DNA of 64,000 bases from Laetiporus sulphureus 93-53 (Eukaryota; Basidiomycota; Agaricomycetes; Polyporales; Laetiporaceae), in the NCBI RefSeq assembly GCF_001632365.1, contig NW_024468517.1, positions 601,247 through 665,246 of the forward strand, in the 5' to 3' direction. Each line of letters begins with the position of its first letter. Within the stretch, counting starts at the first letter, position 1. Below the pieces are notes generated by a model, which was not told where the DNA came from, did not search any database, and worked only from the letters and a program-made list of their open reading frames with translations. Of this stretch, positions 22,063 through 33,600 are shown piece by piece. The position numbers were made by a program, and so were the translations under genes.

Positions 22063-23326
22063 TTACTGCCATCCGTCTCCCGCATTCCGCACCAATATTC
22101 GCGCGTTGTTGACGAAGGCGCGGATCAGTTCGTCGAATGCCCCGCGTTCTTGCTCCGGAACGGACGGGTCGCCCCGCTTTGCGGCCATTGATAGGAGGAA
22201 GTCGGAGCGCGCGATCTCCACTTCGAGTTCATGCAACACTTCCGTCTATGAAATATCGCACGTCAACCGATGACACCCTCAGTAAGCAGCTGTCATCACA
22301 TACTTTTCCGGCAGCATTCGATGTGACCTGTGTGAGGTCGATCAGGAATTCCTCGTGGGAGTAGCTCATGCGGTCCTTCCTCCGCGTATGCGTCGCCGTC
22401 CCTATCGGCTGTTGCACTACGAACCGTCAGCAAGATGACCGGTTCGTGTTCCGTCAACACGCACGCGATCGCTGTGGCTAACGCTTACTTTACTCACCTG
22501 GTACCTCCACATTTACACTGATCCTCCAGTCCGCCGCGCGTTTCGGACAATAAATGTCCAGGCTTGCGAGCCGCACCTTGCGGACACACGCCTGCACGGT
22601 GCCACTCTTCTCGTCTCGTGTGACGCGGATGCGCTCGCCATGGCCTTCGGATGCGTAGAAGGAGTCGATGAGGCGGAGATGCTCGTATGATATTGGGGAG
22701 GTGGAGTAGGGTGGTGGTGATACTTTCAGTCCGTTGAGAAGCCCGTTGAAGTGCCTGTGTTGCATCTGACCCAGATGTCAGAGAATGCGAGCACGTCGAA
22801 GGTATGCCGTACCGGCGACATGTTGGATTCGAATCTGCAGTCGATGGCATTTGGTACGAGTACTGCGGTGCGAGTGCAGACGAATGGTAGTAACGATATA
22901 GATTGTGCATACGTGACATGCATGAGACACCAACAGGACACATAAAAATATAGACATACTAGTCTCGACCAGAACGGGCAGCTGTATCCGCTGTCCTGAC
23001 ATCTTATCTCGCAAAACCCCAATCTTGGCCTCAACTTCCACCTGTCCCGGGCCCTCCGGACGTGTGCTGATCATATGGTGCACAAAGTCGGCCACCTCGC
23101 GGATGAACTCGTCCATTGGCTCGACTCCAAGAATAGACACAGAGAGAGGCGGTAGCGCAGACGCATGAGGTGTGTATCCCTTGCCGTTGCCATTGCTGGT
23201 CGGATTATAAGGTGATCCGGTCGTGGGTGGTTGGGTAGCTGGAGGTGGCGGCGTTCGACGAGCACGCTTGGGCGGTCTTTGGGCGTCGTGGTCAGACTCA
23301 TCGTGTAATTGCTCCTTGTTATCCAT
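22063..23326 (-). CDS. CET1: mRNA-capping enzyme beta subunit (RNA 5'-triphosphatase, Cet1-like)
   Basis: Nuclear enzyme that removes the gamma-phosphate from nascent mRNA 5' ends, the first step of capping; fungal enzymes are metal-dependent tunnel-fold triphosphatases. Five exons give 326 aa: 23326-22960, 22862-22813, 22765-22498, 22416-22304 and 22245-22063. The N-terminal 55 residues are a disordered Pro-rich tail. Conserved strands follow: VEVEAKIGVLRD (about 96-107) with the metal-binding glutamates, FESNMS, HRHFNGLLNGL, RIRVTRDEKSGTVQACVRKV, LDIYCPKRAADWRISVNVEV, RRKDRMSY and LHELEVEIARSD near the C-terminus. Length suits a compact fungal enzyme. It is divergent from the gene at 24281, with a palindromic element between them. 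Confidence 0.9.
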
Positions 23327-23534
23327 AGCGCCGCGTACTAAAGGAGATAATTGCTTCAGAATAATCAGCCCAGATGCATGGAAAGCAGCGTTAGGTCGCG
23401 TAGGTGGCGGTACGCAGACACGCAGAAGTGAGCGTCTAATGCAGCGTACTTCAGCAAGCGCCCGTAGAGGTCACGCGACACGCGGATCCAAGTACGAGCG
23501 TCTGTTGGGCGTCTACAGCGCTTTCCCCGCGTTG

Positions 23535-24182
23535 CACCGCAGACATGAAGCGATTTGCGCATGTGGCAAATGCTTAGCAAATGTCGACAGGTTTTTTGCC
23601 TTTGTGATCTCAATTTGCTATGGTTCCTTCCCACATTCCGTATTAAGTATTTGCATATAATATGTTGGAGGCAGAAATTTAATATCATATATTTAAGAAA
23701 TGACACCATTTTCAAACTCACCAAATACATTTAGAATTTGAGTGCTGTTGAATGTAATCATACATTTTTGAATTTCAAACTATGACATGTATAAAATATC
23801 CAGTAGCAGATGAAGGTGTGATTATGCCTACATTCTACTTCCCTACTGAAGTCATTCTAGCCAAGATTACTAGAATGAAAGTCATTCACCGTAATTACAC
23901 CTTCATCTGCTACTGGATATTTTATACATGTCATAGTTTGAAATTCAAAATGTATGATTACATTCAACAGCGCTCAAATTCTAAATGTATTTGGTGAGTT
24001 TGAAAATGGTGTCATTTCTTAAAATATATGATTTTAAATTTCTGCCTCTAACATATTATTATGCAAATACTTAATATGGAATGTGGGAAGGAACTGTAGC
24101 AAATTGAGATCACAAAGGCAAAAAACCTGTCGACATTTGCTAAGCATTTGCCACATGCGCAAATTGCTTCATGTCTGCGGTG
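23535..24182. mobile_element. Near-perfect palindromic foldback element (MITE-like)
   Basis: Two arms of about 290 bp (23535-23824 and 23892-24182) are inverted copies at roughly 95% identity around a 67-bp spacer. Both ends read caccgcagacatgaagc inward. The flanks carry TTG at 23532-23534 and 24183-24185, a probable 3-bp target duplication. The element is A/T-rich with no transposase gene. The high arm identity implies recent origin. It fills most of the promoter between CET1 and the E1-alpha gene, ending 98 bp before the latter's start codon. A read-through transcript would fold into a long hairpin RNA. Confidence 0.88.
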
Positions 24183-24280
24183 TTGGCCTCTGGCGTGTAC
24201 CATATGACCGCTCCTCGTCTCCAACCCGCCTTTTCCTCAACACCCACCTTGCCGGGGAGCAGAAGGAGAAGACGTGCGCG

Positions 24281-26176
24281 ATGATCAGAACAATGCGACT
24301 TCGTTGTCTCTACCCCAGTGCGCTTCTCAGAAGGCGCAGCGGCGCGATGTCCTACGCCAGATCGCTGTCCATGCAGCACGAGCACGGACATCTCCCGTCG
24401 TCGCAGTCGCCTATCACTCCAAAGCTGCAATTCTTCAATTCTGTCACCACAGATGGGCAGCAAATACCCACATACAGGGTGCTTGATGGCGTCGGAAAGC
24501 CGATTGAAGGCGCGACGTTGCCTGAGGTTCGTCGCTTGCGGATCATCGACGAGTACGGTCATCCGTTACTCAATTGTTTTCTAGATCGGGGAAGACGTGG
24601 CACGACGAATGTAAGCTGGTTTGTTACGCGGTGCTCCTAAACTTGATGGTAGCAATGCACAGGTATGAGAACATGGTACAGCTGCCAATCATTGACAACC
24701 TCATGTACAACGTGCAACGACAAGGCAAGCTGGCTTTTTACGTGAGTGCATCTGCCACACGTATGGAATTAAGTTATTCATATTCCATAATAGATGACGC
24801 ATGTATGCCTAGTTCTCGCTGTGCAGACCTTCGGAGATCTCATGTACTTCGTAGTACGGCGAAGAAGCTACCTTAATAGGGTCAGCTGCTGCCCTGGCCC
24901 TTGACGACGAGTAAGTGGCTCACAATTCTTGTCTTGGCAGCTGAACGAATATTCGTCGAAGAGTGCTTGGTAAGTCGCCTTGATCAGTGCCGCAAGAAGC
25001 GTATTGAACATTGCAGGGCAATATCGGGAGTTGGGTGTCCTCATGTGGCGAGGCTTTACTCTGGATGACATGATGAATTCATGCTTCGGTAACTGCGAGG
25101 ATCCTTGTTCGCGAGGCAAACAGATGCCCATGGTGTGTGACGTCTTCGTGTGCAATTGAGCAACATGCCTAAAGTTATTACCGTGTAGCATTTTGGCTCT
25201 CGAGCACACCATTTCCACATGATCTCCTCGCCCTTAGCGACCCAGATCCCCCAAGCAGCGGGAGTCGGATTCGCAATTAAGCGCGATCCAGCCCGGCGAG
25301 GTCGTAATTGTGCTGTAGTCTATTTTGGCGAGGGCGCGGCCTCGGAGGGCGACTTCCACGCGGGAATGCTTTTCGGTAGGCATTTCATCTTCACCAACTG
25401 TTGGTCCATGACCTCATCTGCCTCCCGCATCAGCTTCCACGATACCTTCTCCCACGCTGTTCATCGCACGCAACAACGGCTTCGCGATCTCGACGCCTGC
25501 TACGGAACAATATTACGGCGACGGTATCGCAGCCAGAGGTCCAGGCTACGGTGTACATACAATACGAGTCGATGGAAACGACGTCCTCGCGGTTTACAAT
25601 GCAATCAAAGAGGCTAGAACGCTCTGCATCGACGAAGGCCGCGCCGTCCTCGTGGAAGCAATGACATACCGGTAAGCTTCATCCTCACTGGCTAGTCACT
25701 GTATTGATGACGTGCGTGTCAGCGTGGGCCACCACTCGACCTCGGACGATTCCTTCGCCTATCGTCCCCGGCAGGAAGTGGAGGACCGCAAGCGGTTAGA
25801 CAACCCCATCGCGCGTTTCCGCCTGTTCCTCGAGGCGCGCGGGTGGTGGTCAGCAGACGAGGAGAACGCGTTGAGAGCTCGGCTCAAGGACGAGGTCATG
25901 AGTGCGTTTAGGCGAGCAGAGGCGCTGCCAAAGCCCGAGCTTAAGGAGATGTTTGACAACGTGTACGGAGGCGAGGAGCCGTGGTCGATTGTAAGTGCTC
26001 TACCACAAAAGCTGCATATGAGAGAAGCGTTGATCGTTGATGATCTCGCGCAGAGGGAACAGCGCGAGGAGCTGAGCAGGCTCTTGAAAAAATACGGGAA
26101 TGTTTGGGAGCCATGGAGGTCCGAGCTGCAGAAGCACAAGGGTGCTGGGAAGGAGCTGATGGAGGACTCGCAGTGA
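24281..26176 (+). CDS. Branched-chain 2-oxoacid dehydrogenase E1 alpha subunit
   Basis: Thiamine-diphosphate-dependent E1 alpha (BCKDHA type) of the mitochondrial complex that decarboxylates the keto acids of Val, Leu and Ile. Eleven exons total 451 aa: 24281-24526, 24585-24610, 24663-24741, 24794-24802, 24855-24910, 24962-24969, 25017-25132, 25189-25375, 25434-25671, 25723-25990 and 26054-26176. The 9-nt and 8-nt exons are needed to read FYMTHYGEEAT and DDEVLGQYRELG. An Arg-rich N-terminus suits mitochondrial import. Motifs: [17 protein letters not shown], ThDP loop [12 protein letters not shown]...ARNNGFAIS, and phosphorylation loop [13 protein letters not shown]. The last intron (63 nt) is in frame without a stop, so a 472-aa retained form is possible. 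Family length is close to 445. Confidence 0.92.
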
Positions 26177-27678
26177 GGCCGATCACAGATCTCCACCACG
26201 AGTTCCGTGTGTATTCTGGAGTACTCACTTCTTAGGGGAGATGACGATGTGATTGGAAGTTCTGGTCCATACGAGACGTCATGAATAGTCCCGGCCTGGC
26301 GAGTCGAGAACTGTGAAGTATGAGTTCCTGGCGAGCGAGTGGCGGGAGATGTAGGACTGTGACTATGCGTCACGCCCGTTGCGAGGTCACTTCGGAGGCG
26401 AGGTCACAGCACTTGCACAGCTACCGCTTCCAGTTTGCCACGCATACAACGCCTCGATTTCATTTTCTGCGATGCGAAAAGCCGAGGTGGCAGTCGTTCA
26501 TGAACGAAGGGTCTCGAAGAGCAGGTGCGCGCCACCAGTTTGATTAAGTTCATGATAAAATATGCATGCATGTGCAACCTTCACGACCGTCAATCGTCGG
26601 GAGAGCACGCCAAATTTGCATGCCCCCCAAAAGCCGCAGTAGGACATCCTATGGAGCGGACTCTTGTTTCGTTGCCCGCCAGTCCTTGGACTCGAATAAT
26701 TGACAAGAGTTGCCCTGCTCACTGTCACAGATCCCGCTGTGTTTCTCAGCAACCATCTTGACTCTTGAGCAGTGTAATGTTCTCGGCCTGCCACATGCAC
26801 AGAGCGAGCAAATATGTGGCGATTGTGAGGACACGGCGATGATTGTGCGTCGTGGCGAAGTAGATGCAAGCCTCTGGAGCTGCAGGGACCATCAAAAGAT
26901 AGAGCATGGATGAGCCAAGTTTTGGCGCCGGATTTCATGGTCGCCCGGAGAGTGACTCGCACAGGTGACACAATCGTAATGCTGAACCTTGTGCATGAGA
27001 AGTGCCGGTGAGCATCCGTTCGTTCCTCCATCAGCGGCAAGTTACAAGCATTCCCTTTGCAGGCCATCATGTGTGTTCGAGGCCTGCCATCTCCTTGACG
27101 ATGCGGACGCGGTCACGTGTGCACAAAGGATGTGGTCTACACTGTACACGGATCATTGCCAGCAATGATCTCATCCAAAATTCGGTGGTCCCGCCAGAGG
27201 GCACGCGTTCTCGCGGCTGTCAGCTGGGGATGTTCATGTTGTTGATCCTATCTTATTCCCAGGAAAACGCCTTCCGTGTCCCACACCATTATTAGATTTC
27301 AAGTGACGATGTAGGGAAACCATAGTAAGTAGTGAAGATGCTAGGCACTCCTTCATGCATGCGTCGCACATGGGAGCCATGGATCGCCCTGCTCCGCGCT
27401 AAATGCGCCATGATTTGCCTCGTTGAGTAAGGCAACAAACATGACGCTAATTTAGGATGAACTGCTTATCACGACATCAGATTCTTACAGGTTGCGTCAG
27501 ATCCGATGACTGCTTGACGACCGTTGGACGCTTCTCGATCGCTGAGTCGTCGGTCGTACTCGACCTCCTTGCTGCTCCTCGAGGCTGACCTGCTGGATGT
27601 ATCAGGACTCCGTTCTGCCTTGAACCCGGCACAGGCGTGTCTTGCCAGGTCAAGATTGTTCGACTTTCTCCCCGCCAG
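26177..27678. other. Intergenic region, nothing recognised
   Basis: About 1.5 kb with no supported gene. A 190-codon minus frame at 26498-27070 has no familiar motif and unbiased composition. No long repeats are visible. Confidence 0.45.
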
Positions 27679-29514
27679 ATGTCGCTTTCGCGCCCATTGC
27701 TCGTCTGCATTCTGGTGCTGGCCCTAGGACCGCAGTTTGCATTGGCCATTTTCGATTTCGTCACCTATTCGCCTGCGCTGCAATGCGCACCCTTTTCTGT
27801 CGAGTTTTCCGGCGGTACCTTTCCTTCCGCTCTTCCTTTGAAACTCACCGTCGTTCCTTTTCACTCCAACTTCACCCCATTTTCTTTTGACATCCCCGAC
27901 TCCGCATGGAATGAAACCACCGACACAGGTCTTGTAACCACATTTCTTCCTATCAAGGAAGGAACGGACTTCGTCGTCTCCCTCGACGATGCGAATGGTG
28001 TCCCCACTGGTCCCATCTCTCAGGTGATCAGGGTAGAGGATTTCAACGATTCGGCCTGCTTGGAATTCGAGCAGGTCTCGAAGACGAAGCCATTTGCACT
28101 TGCCAGTGAACTCTCTCAGTGCGAGCAGTTCAATGTCACCTTCAATACATCCGAAGTGGACGCGGCGCCGACGATACGGGCATTCATCCCTGGAGATACC
28201 TCCTTCCTTGTCAACTCAACCTCATCTGATACTGCGCGGGGTGTTGCTTCATATGTCATGGACGCGCTTCACGGTAAAGAGGTCGTGTTGATGCTGAACG
28301 GCAGCGGACATAGCGAAGCCACCGATCTTTTTATCGTTGGTGGGAGCGCGGCGAGCAATGCCACCTGTCTACCCACCTCCTCCACGGCTACAAACGTCAC
28401 TTCTTCTACTACATTTACCGTTACCTCCTCTGTGCTTGCTACGTCACGCGCGAGCGCGAGCTCGACTGCCGCTTCATGGTCAATGACAGGTCATTCTACT
28501 ACATTGTCGCAGTAAGTCCAGCATCAACTACGATTATCTCTGCATTAAATTCAGTTTGACTAATTGCCTCGCTTCTACAGGGGTGCTATCATAGCCGTTG
28601 CGGCTGCGTCAGCCACAATCGTGCTCGTAATTCTGCTGGCCATGGTTGTGTGGCTGTACTGTTCGCGACGCAGAAGGTACGCAAGTGCTGCGGCTAACGT
28701 GGAACAATGCATTGTGGGAGCCTCGCGATCCGAGGACGAGAAGCGGCCCATCCCCCCGCCAATCATCGTGCCTTCAAAGGCTGAGTCTTGGGACATCCAT
28801 ATGGAAACGGTTCCGACCCCGAAGAGCACTGATGCCAGGGTCAGTGCGAGTTACGGCAAGAACCCCCTTTATACAAATTCGAAGTTCTGGCTGCCGTCCC
28901 TGACTCCGCCCGAATTAAATCGAGCCCATTCGACTAGGTCGCTATCGAGAGCACCGAGCAGGAGCGACTATGGTCGGGCCAGTCGCGCATCGATGTCTAT
29001 GCTCAGCACCTCCACCGCTTCACGTTCGTTGCAAATTGCCGACGCGTCCGGTGCCAGCCGCAGAGTACCGCTGGCCATCGCGTCTGCACAGAGCGTGCGC
29101 AGTATGGCGGGCTCACAGAGATTGCCGACCTCGCCCACGACGACCATCTCCACCGTCGACATGGAGTACTTCAGGGACATTGCAGAGCGGTACGGTGGGG
29201 GCATCAGTACTGACGCTATTCCGCTACCACCGCAACCAGCGTGGATAACAAAGGATACGATCCGAACGAGCGCATACCTCGCTGGGCTGGAGTCCACACA
29301 CATTCTGTATGCACCCAGCTCCCCCAGCGCGCCTGTGCGCATGCGTCCATCGAGTCTAGAACCGGCCCCTCTCGCATCGTCAGCCCACTCTTTAAAGTCC
29401 GCTTCAGAGCGCGATCAGCAGCCGAATTCGCAGGTGTACCGCGAGCCACCTCAAGCCCTTGTTCCGTCGTCACCCGTGGCGACCTCTCTATCTTCAAGCT
29501 ACGACACGATTTGA
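27679..29514 (+). CDS. Single-pass membrane glycoprotein with long cytoplasmic tail
   Basis: The family is not recognised. Two exons (27679-28511 and 28581-29514) give 588 aa. Residues 1-23 form a signal peptide (core LLVCILVLALGPQFALA). The outer domain (about 24-277) has many N-glycosylation sequons (NFT, NDS, NVT, NTS, NST, NGS, NAT) and ends in a Ser/Thr-rich stretch. A transmembrane helix follows at about 279-303 (ATIVLVILLAMVVWLY), then a basic stop-transfer SRRRR. The tail of about 280 residues is rich in Ser and Pro with SRSxS-type sites. This architecture resembles fungal wall-stress sensors and basidiomycete orphan type I membrane proteins. An upstream GTG-initiated frame is ignored in favour of the Met before the signal peptide. 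The intron lies just before the helix. Confidence 0.82.
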
Positions 29515-30667
29515 GTCGAGTTGATGGGATGTCGGAGTTGTTCCCGCCTGCGGCGGATTTGATATCGAGGCAGAGCCTCCAGAGACGCTTGAAGCGCTTT
29601 CCTTCTTGCCGTCGTATGGTTGCATGGGCATGCCATGGTGTCGGCAAATGCGAAGATCGAACCACCTCGGTTTCCCTTCGTGATAAGTACAATATGTTGT
29701 CATGTTTCATTTTCCTAGCTTCTCGTACCACTAGACTACCCTTGCATGGCCATGCTGATGTTCATGAAGTTTACGAACAGTGGTTGGACAGTTTGTATCA
29801 ATAGCTGTAGTACAGATTGGCTAGGAAGGATCAGGTTGCTATTGGGCCGTTCGGCTCCTGTAGTGATTCTTTGCTGACAGTACCAGTCAAGCTAGCGCGT
29901 ATGTCATGAGTCAGTCTTTCGTGTAGGGTAGTTATATCATGCAACTGTGTTCAACCTTCGTCGCAGTGGCACGCATTCACCGAAACTCCTTAAAACGGCC
30001 CGTAGGGATGGACAACTAGTCTTAATCAAGCCCTGCCATCCGAGTTTAAAGAGACTCCAATACATTTAGTCGCCTACATTGTGATCCTTCGTGACGTGCG
30101 CGACAACTTGTTATCCGTATATTCGGAACAAGACGAGTTTCAGTATCAGTTCAGAATCTCGGATACATGCACCAGACCTCCGCAGGAGAGTCGCACAAAT
30201 CACAGTCCATAGACGTGGCATTAATCGCACCAATCGGATGGATGTTAAGACTGACCTTCACGAATGAGAAACCTGAATGAGAAAAGAAGCTCGACGGAGG
30301 CCACGAAATTCATGATCTTATTGCAACCTTCCTTGATCGAAATGTCGATATTCAAACTAATGCCGGAGCAGCGTCGGTGAAATGGCCAGGCAAAGATGGA
30401 CGAGACGTCAGTGCAATTGCACCACTCGCGCCGTCTAACGTGAAGACATATATGTTCTTGCTCATAGCGCCGATATCATAGAGCCTCGAGTTCCAGCACA
30501 GGTCGAACGGATGTTTGAACGACTTCTTCATCTCATCATTTGCTGCGCCCGTCGTTGATACATGCGATTATTCTTAGATAGCATCATACAACGCGCTATA
30601 GTCCATTACGTTAAGCGCCACCAGTCCATATTATACAGCAATTAGCAGCCCGTAGAATATGATTACC
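29515..30667. other. Intergenic region, nothing supported
   Basis: About 1.15 kb. The stretch 30270-30480 is open on both strands for about 60 codons but matches nothing I know. Confidence 0.4.
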
Positions 30668-33600
30668 CTATAGATAGAAGGGGATACCGTAGATGACAGG
30701 AGCTGCGCCCGTAAGATACTTCAACTTACACCGTTCGCGAGCTTGAGCAATCGCGGTCACCACCGACGTTCCTTGCCTTGAATTGTGTGCCATTGGCCGA
30801 TCCACAGTCGAGGTGGTCAAATTTAATTGCTCAAACACTGCTTGTGAGAACTTGTCAATGTCTCGGTCGGTCACGTCCCACAAATTTGCGACAAGAGTCG
30901 GACTGAGGTTACGAAGATGTTAACCACGGTGGACATGCCTGGAGTGGTGACACTCACCATCCGGCCAGCATATAGTTATATGGCGTCCCGATACGGTCGA
31001 AATCACCCATATCCCTCAATGCACCGGAGGAGCAACCCCAGAGCATCGTCGCAGCACAGCGAGGCAAGTGCCGTAACCTCGACGAGCGCACATATTGTTC
31101 CGCCCCACCATGGCCTAAGTATCTGTCAAATTGAACTTCGCATCACCGATAGGGCGATAAAGAGGCAGCAAACTCACATGAAAAGATCGCTCCTTGTCAA
31201 AGCGTCCACAACTTCTTGTTCGCTTGGAGATCGCCCTACCACGCCACGCCAGCCGAAGGCTTTCATGTCCTTCAGCCACCCCACGAAGCGTCCTTCGGTA
31301 CTTTTGAGGTCCCCGCTCGGATTCAAAACATAGAATGTCTTCCGAGGATTGATCGTAATTCTATCAAGCAAAGGGACTTCGTCTCCGTCCGTCTGGGCAT
31401 TGGGCCGCGTGGATGATTGTCGGCGTGCGAGTTCAATCCTGTCCATAAGGAAGTCCATGTTCGGGATTCGACTGACGCTTTGTCCTCTAAGCGTTGGCAG
31501 AGACTCCCAAGGGATGCCTTGCACATTCTTGTCGAGAATAAGGAACGTATGGCTGTCCTCGACCGGCCTTCTACGGTCCTTCGTCTTCATCGCATGTTCT
31601 TTAAGTACGGATCGAAGATCAATCACAACATGGTCGATATCGACCTCCGCAATGGCTACGGGGACGCCATGGAACTGGTAGAGATCCAAAACAAAGTAGA
31701 TAAGATCCTCCAGTTCCTCATCGGGACAGTCGACTGGTAGAGCAGAGAAGCATTTTAGCAAGGCATCGTTTAATTGAATATGTGCTTGTTGTTTTCTGCC
31801 TTTAGAAATCAAGCAAGTCGCAAGCACCTGATCGATACGGGTTCTAAGTGATGCTATGTCTTCTGCAGGCTCATACACCGCCGCGCTGAGGATGGTCTGA
31901 CATAACGATGAGACTTTTTCGTGCGGCACCATTAGCAGACTAACACACCTTGAATGCGCCGAACCAGCAGAACTCGATGTTTTGCAGCAGATTTCGGAGC
32001 CTGATATCGAGCGCAGACCTTTGAGCCCACCATGCTGCCCGAGCTTTGCGGTCATCCTTACGAATATCCCCAGCCTGTCCAGTGCCTTCGTCATTTCGCC
32101 GCAGTATGTCCTTTAGCTCATCCATGGCATCGCGGAAAGCCAACTGTTCGTCTCCTTCATTGTCTCTTCGACCAACCAGTGGTAGACAGAAGACAAGAGG
32201 TTCCTCTCGTGCTCGTTGTCGTGTGACGAACATGATAGCTTTATCGTCCGTGACACTGATGTGCAGAACGGTCCAATTCGATGGCAGTGGGAAGTCTTGC
32301 CGTGCTGCAACAGCAGAGGATTCAGAAGACTGGGGCTGATATTGAGCATAGATGGAAGCCCAGTAGTCCCTCATTGTGGCTGATGGAGCGAAGAGGTCGG
32401 CTTCCTCATCCGAATCGTCGAACACATTTGCCCTAATGCGCCGTTGAGGCTCGCAATATGGGATCGGCGTACCGTCGGGTGTCATGAAATTCCAGCGCCG
32501 ATCGTCAGATGTGACCGAATCAGCTAATTTGTACTGTATAGCCTCCAGGATCTCCCGTCGTAGCGTGATTGCGATGGAACGATCTGCCGAGAGAATTTCA
32601 TCAATTGAAGGAATGATGATCATCAACAGTATCTACCTATCAGTTTCACAATGAGGCCCGAAGCGTTCTCGCCCGCACTCCCAAGTGAAGCTCGAAGAGC
32701 GCTGATCAAAGCTAAAGAGGTGGAGGTATCCCGCACATGAGGTACGCTTCCGCGATTAGCTATGAGCTTCAGATCCGACCATAATGATGTCTCAGCCGTA
32801 GCCAGAACGTATAGAATTTCCTGCGTAGATGACGCAGCGACGATCTGCTGCCGGGCAGAAACCGCAATGGGAATTATGAGTGCTGATGAAATATCAGCAT
32901 TTTCCGCTATCTATCGACAGAAATGTTACCTGATTCTGCGAGTGAACTCAGCAATATGTCAGCGCGGAATTGAGAATACACGTCGTCCAACGTCAATCTC
33001 GCATTAAGCACGGTCTTTTCAGCCTGAGAATACGTAGATCTCAGTATAAAAGGTACAAATGGTGAGGGATCTTACCTTGGTTTCCGCAGTCAATGGCAAT
33101 GAGGCAAGTCGTTTGAGTAAAGCATCATAATCGTCACCGGCGTCTCGCAAGAGAGAAACTACGAAGCAGAGGGACGAGAGATTGCGGAATCGGGTCAATC
33201 ACACGCCGAAACCTGGCAGGGAATGATAGACTGACTATGCTGCCGCAAGGCTGCCGCCAAAATTGCAGGCGCCAAAGCCTGCTCTTTTGGCCGAACTCCA
33301 GGCGAGCCACCCAGGGAATTGCGTGCACTAAGAGGCATGAGAACTCCAGCCACTCGATTCAGAAGGTGGTATACCTGGCAACGCCGTCAAGCGCAGAGAA
33401 CGTCTTGCCGAGGTCATCAAGCATAGAGATAGCATCCGCGTACAGCTGTTCCGCATCTTCCTGCTTCATACGCTGACTATATTCTCCACGCAGACGGTGA
33501 ATATCAGCCATATCGGGACCTGTAACATCTGCAACAAGATCGGCTGCTTCCATTATAACATCATAGCCTTCTTCAAGATTGCCAAGGTGCAACAGCATCT

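Noticed and set aside
26498..27070. 190-codon minus frame
   Set aside because: No recognisable domain, no introns where neighbours have many, and unbiased composition.
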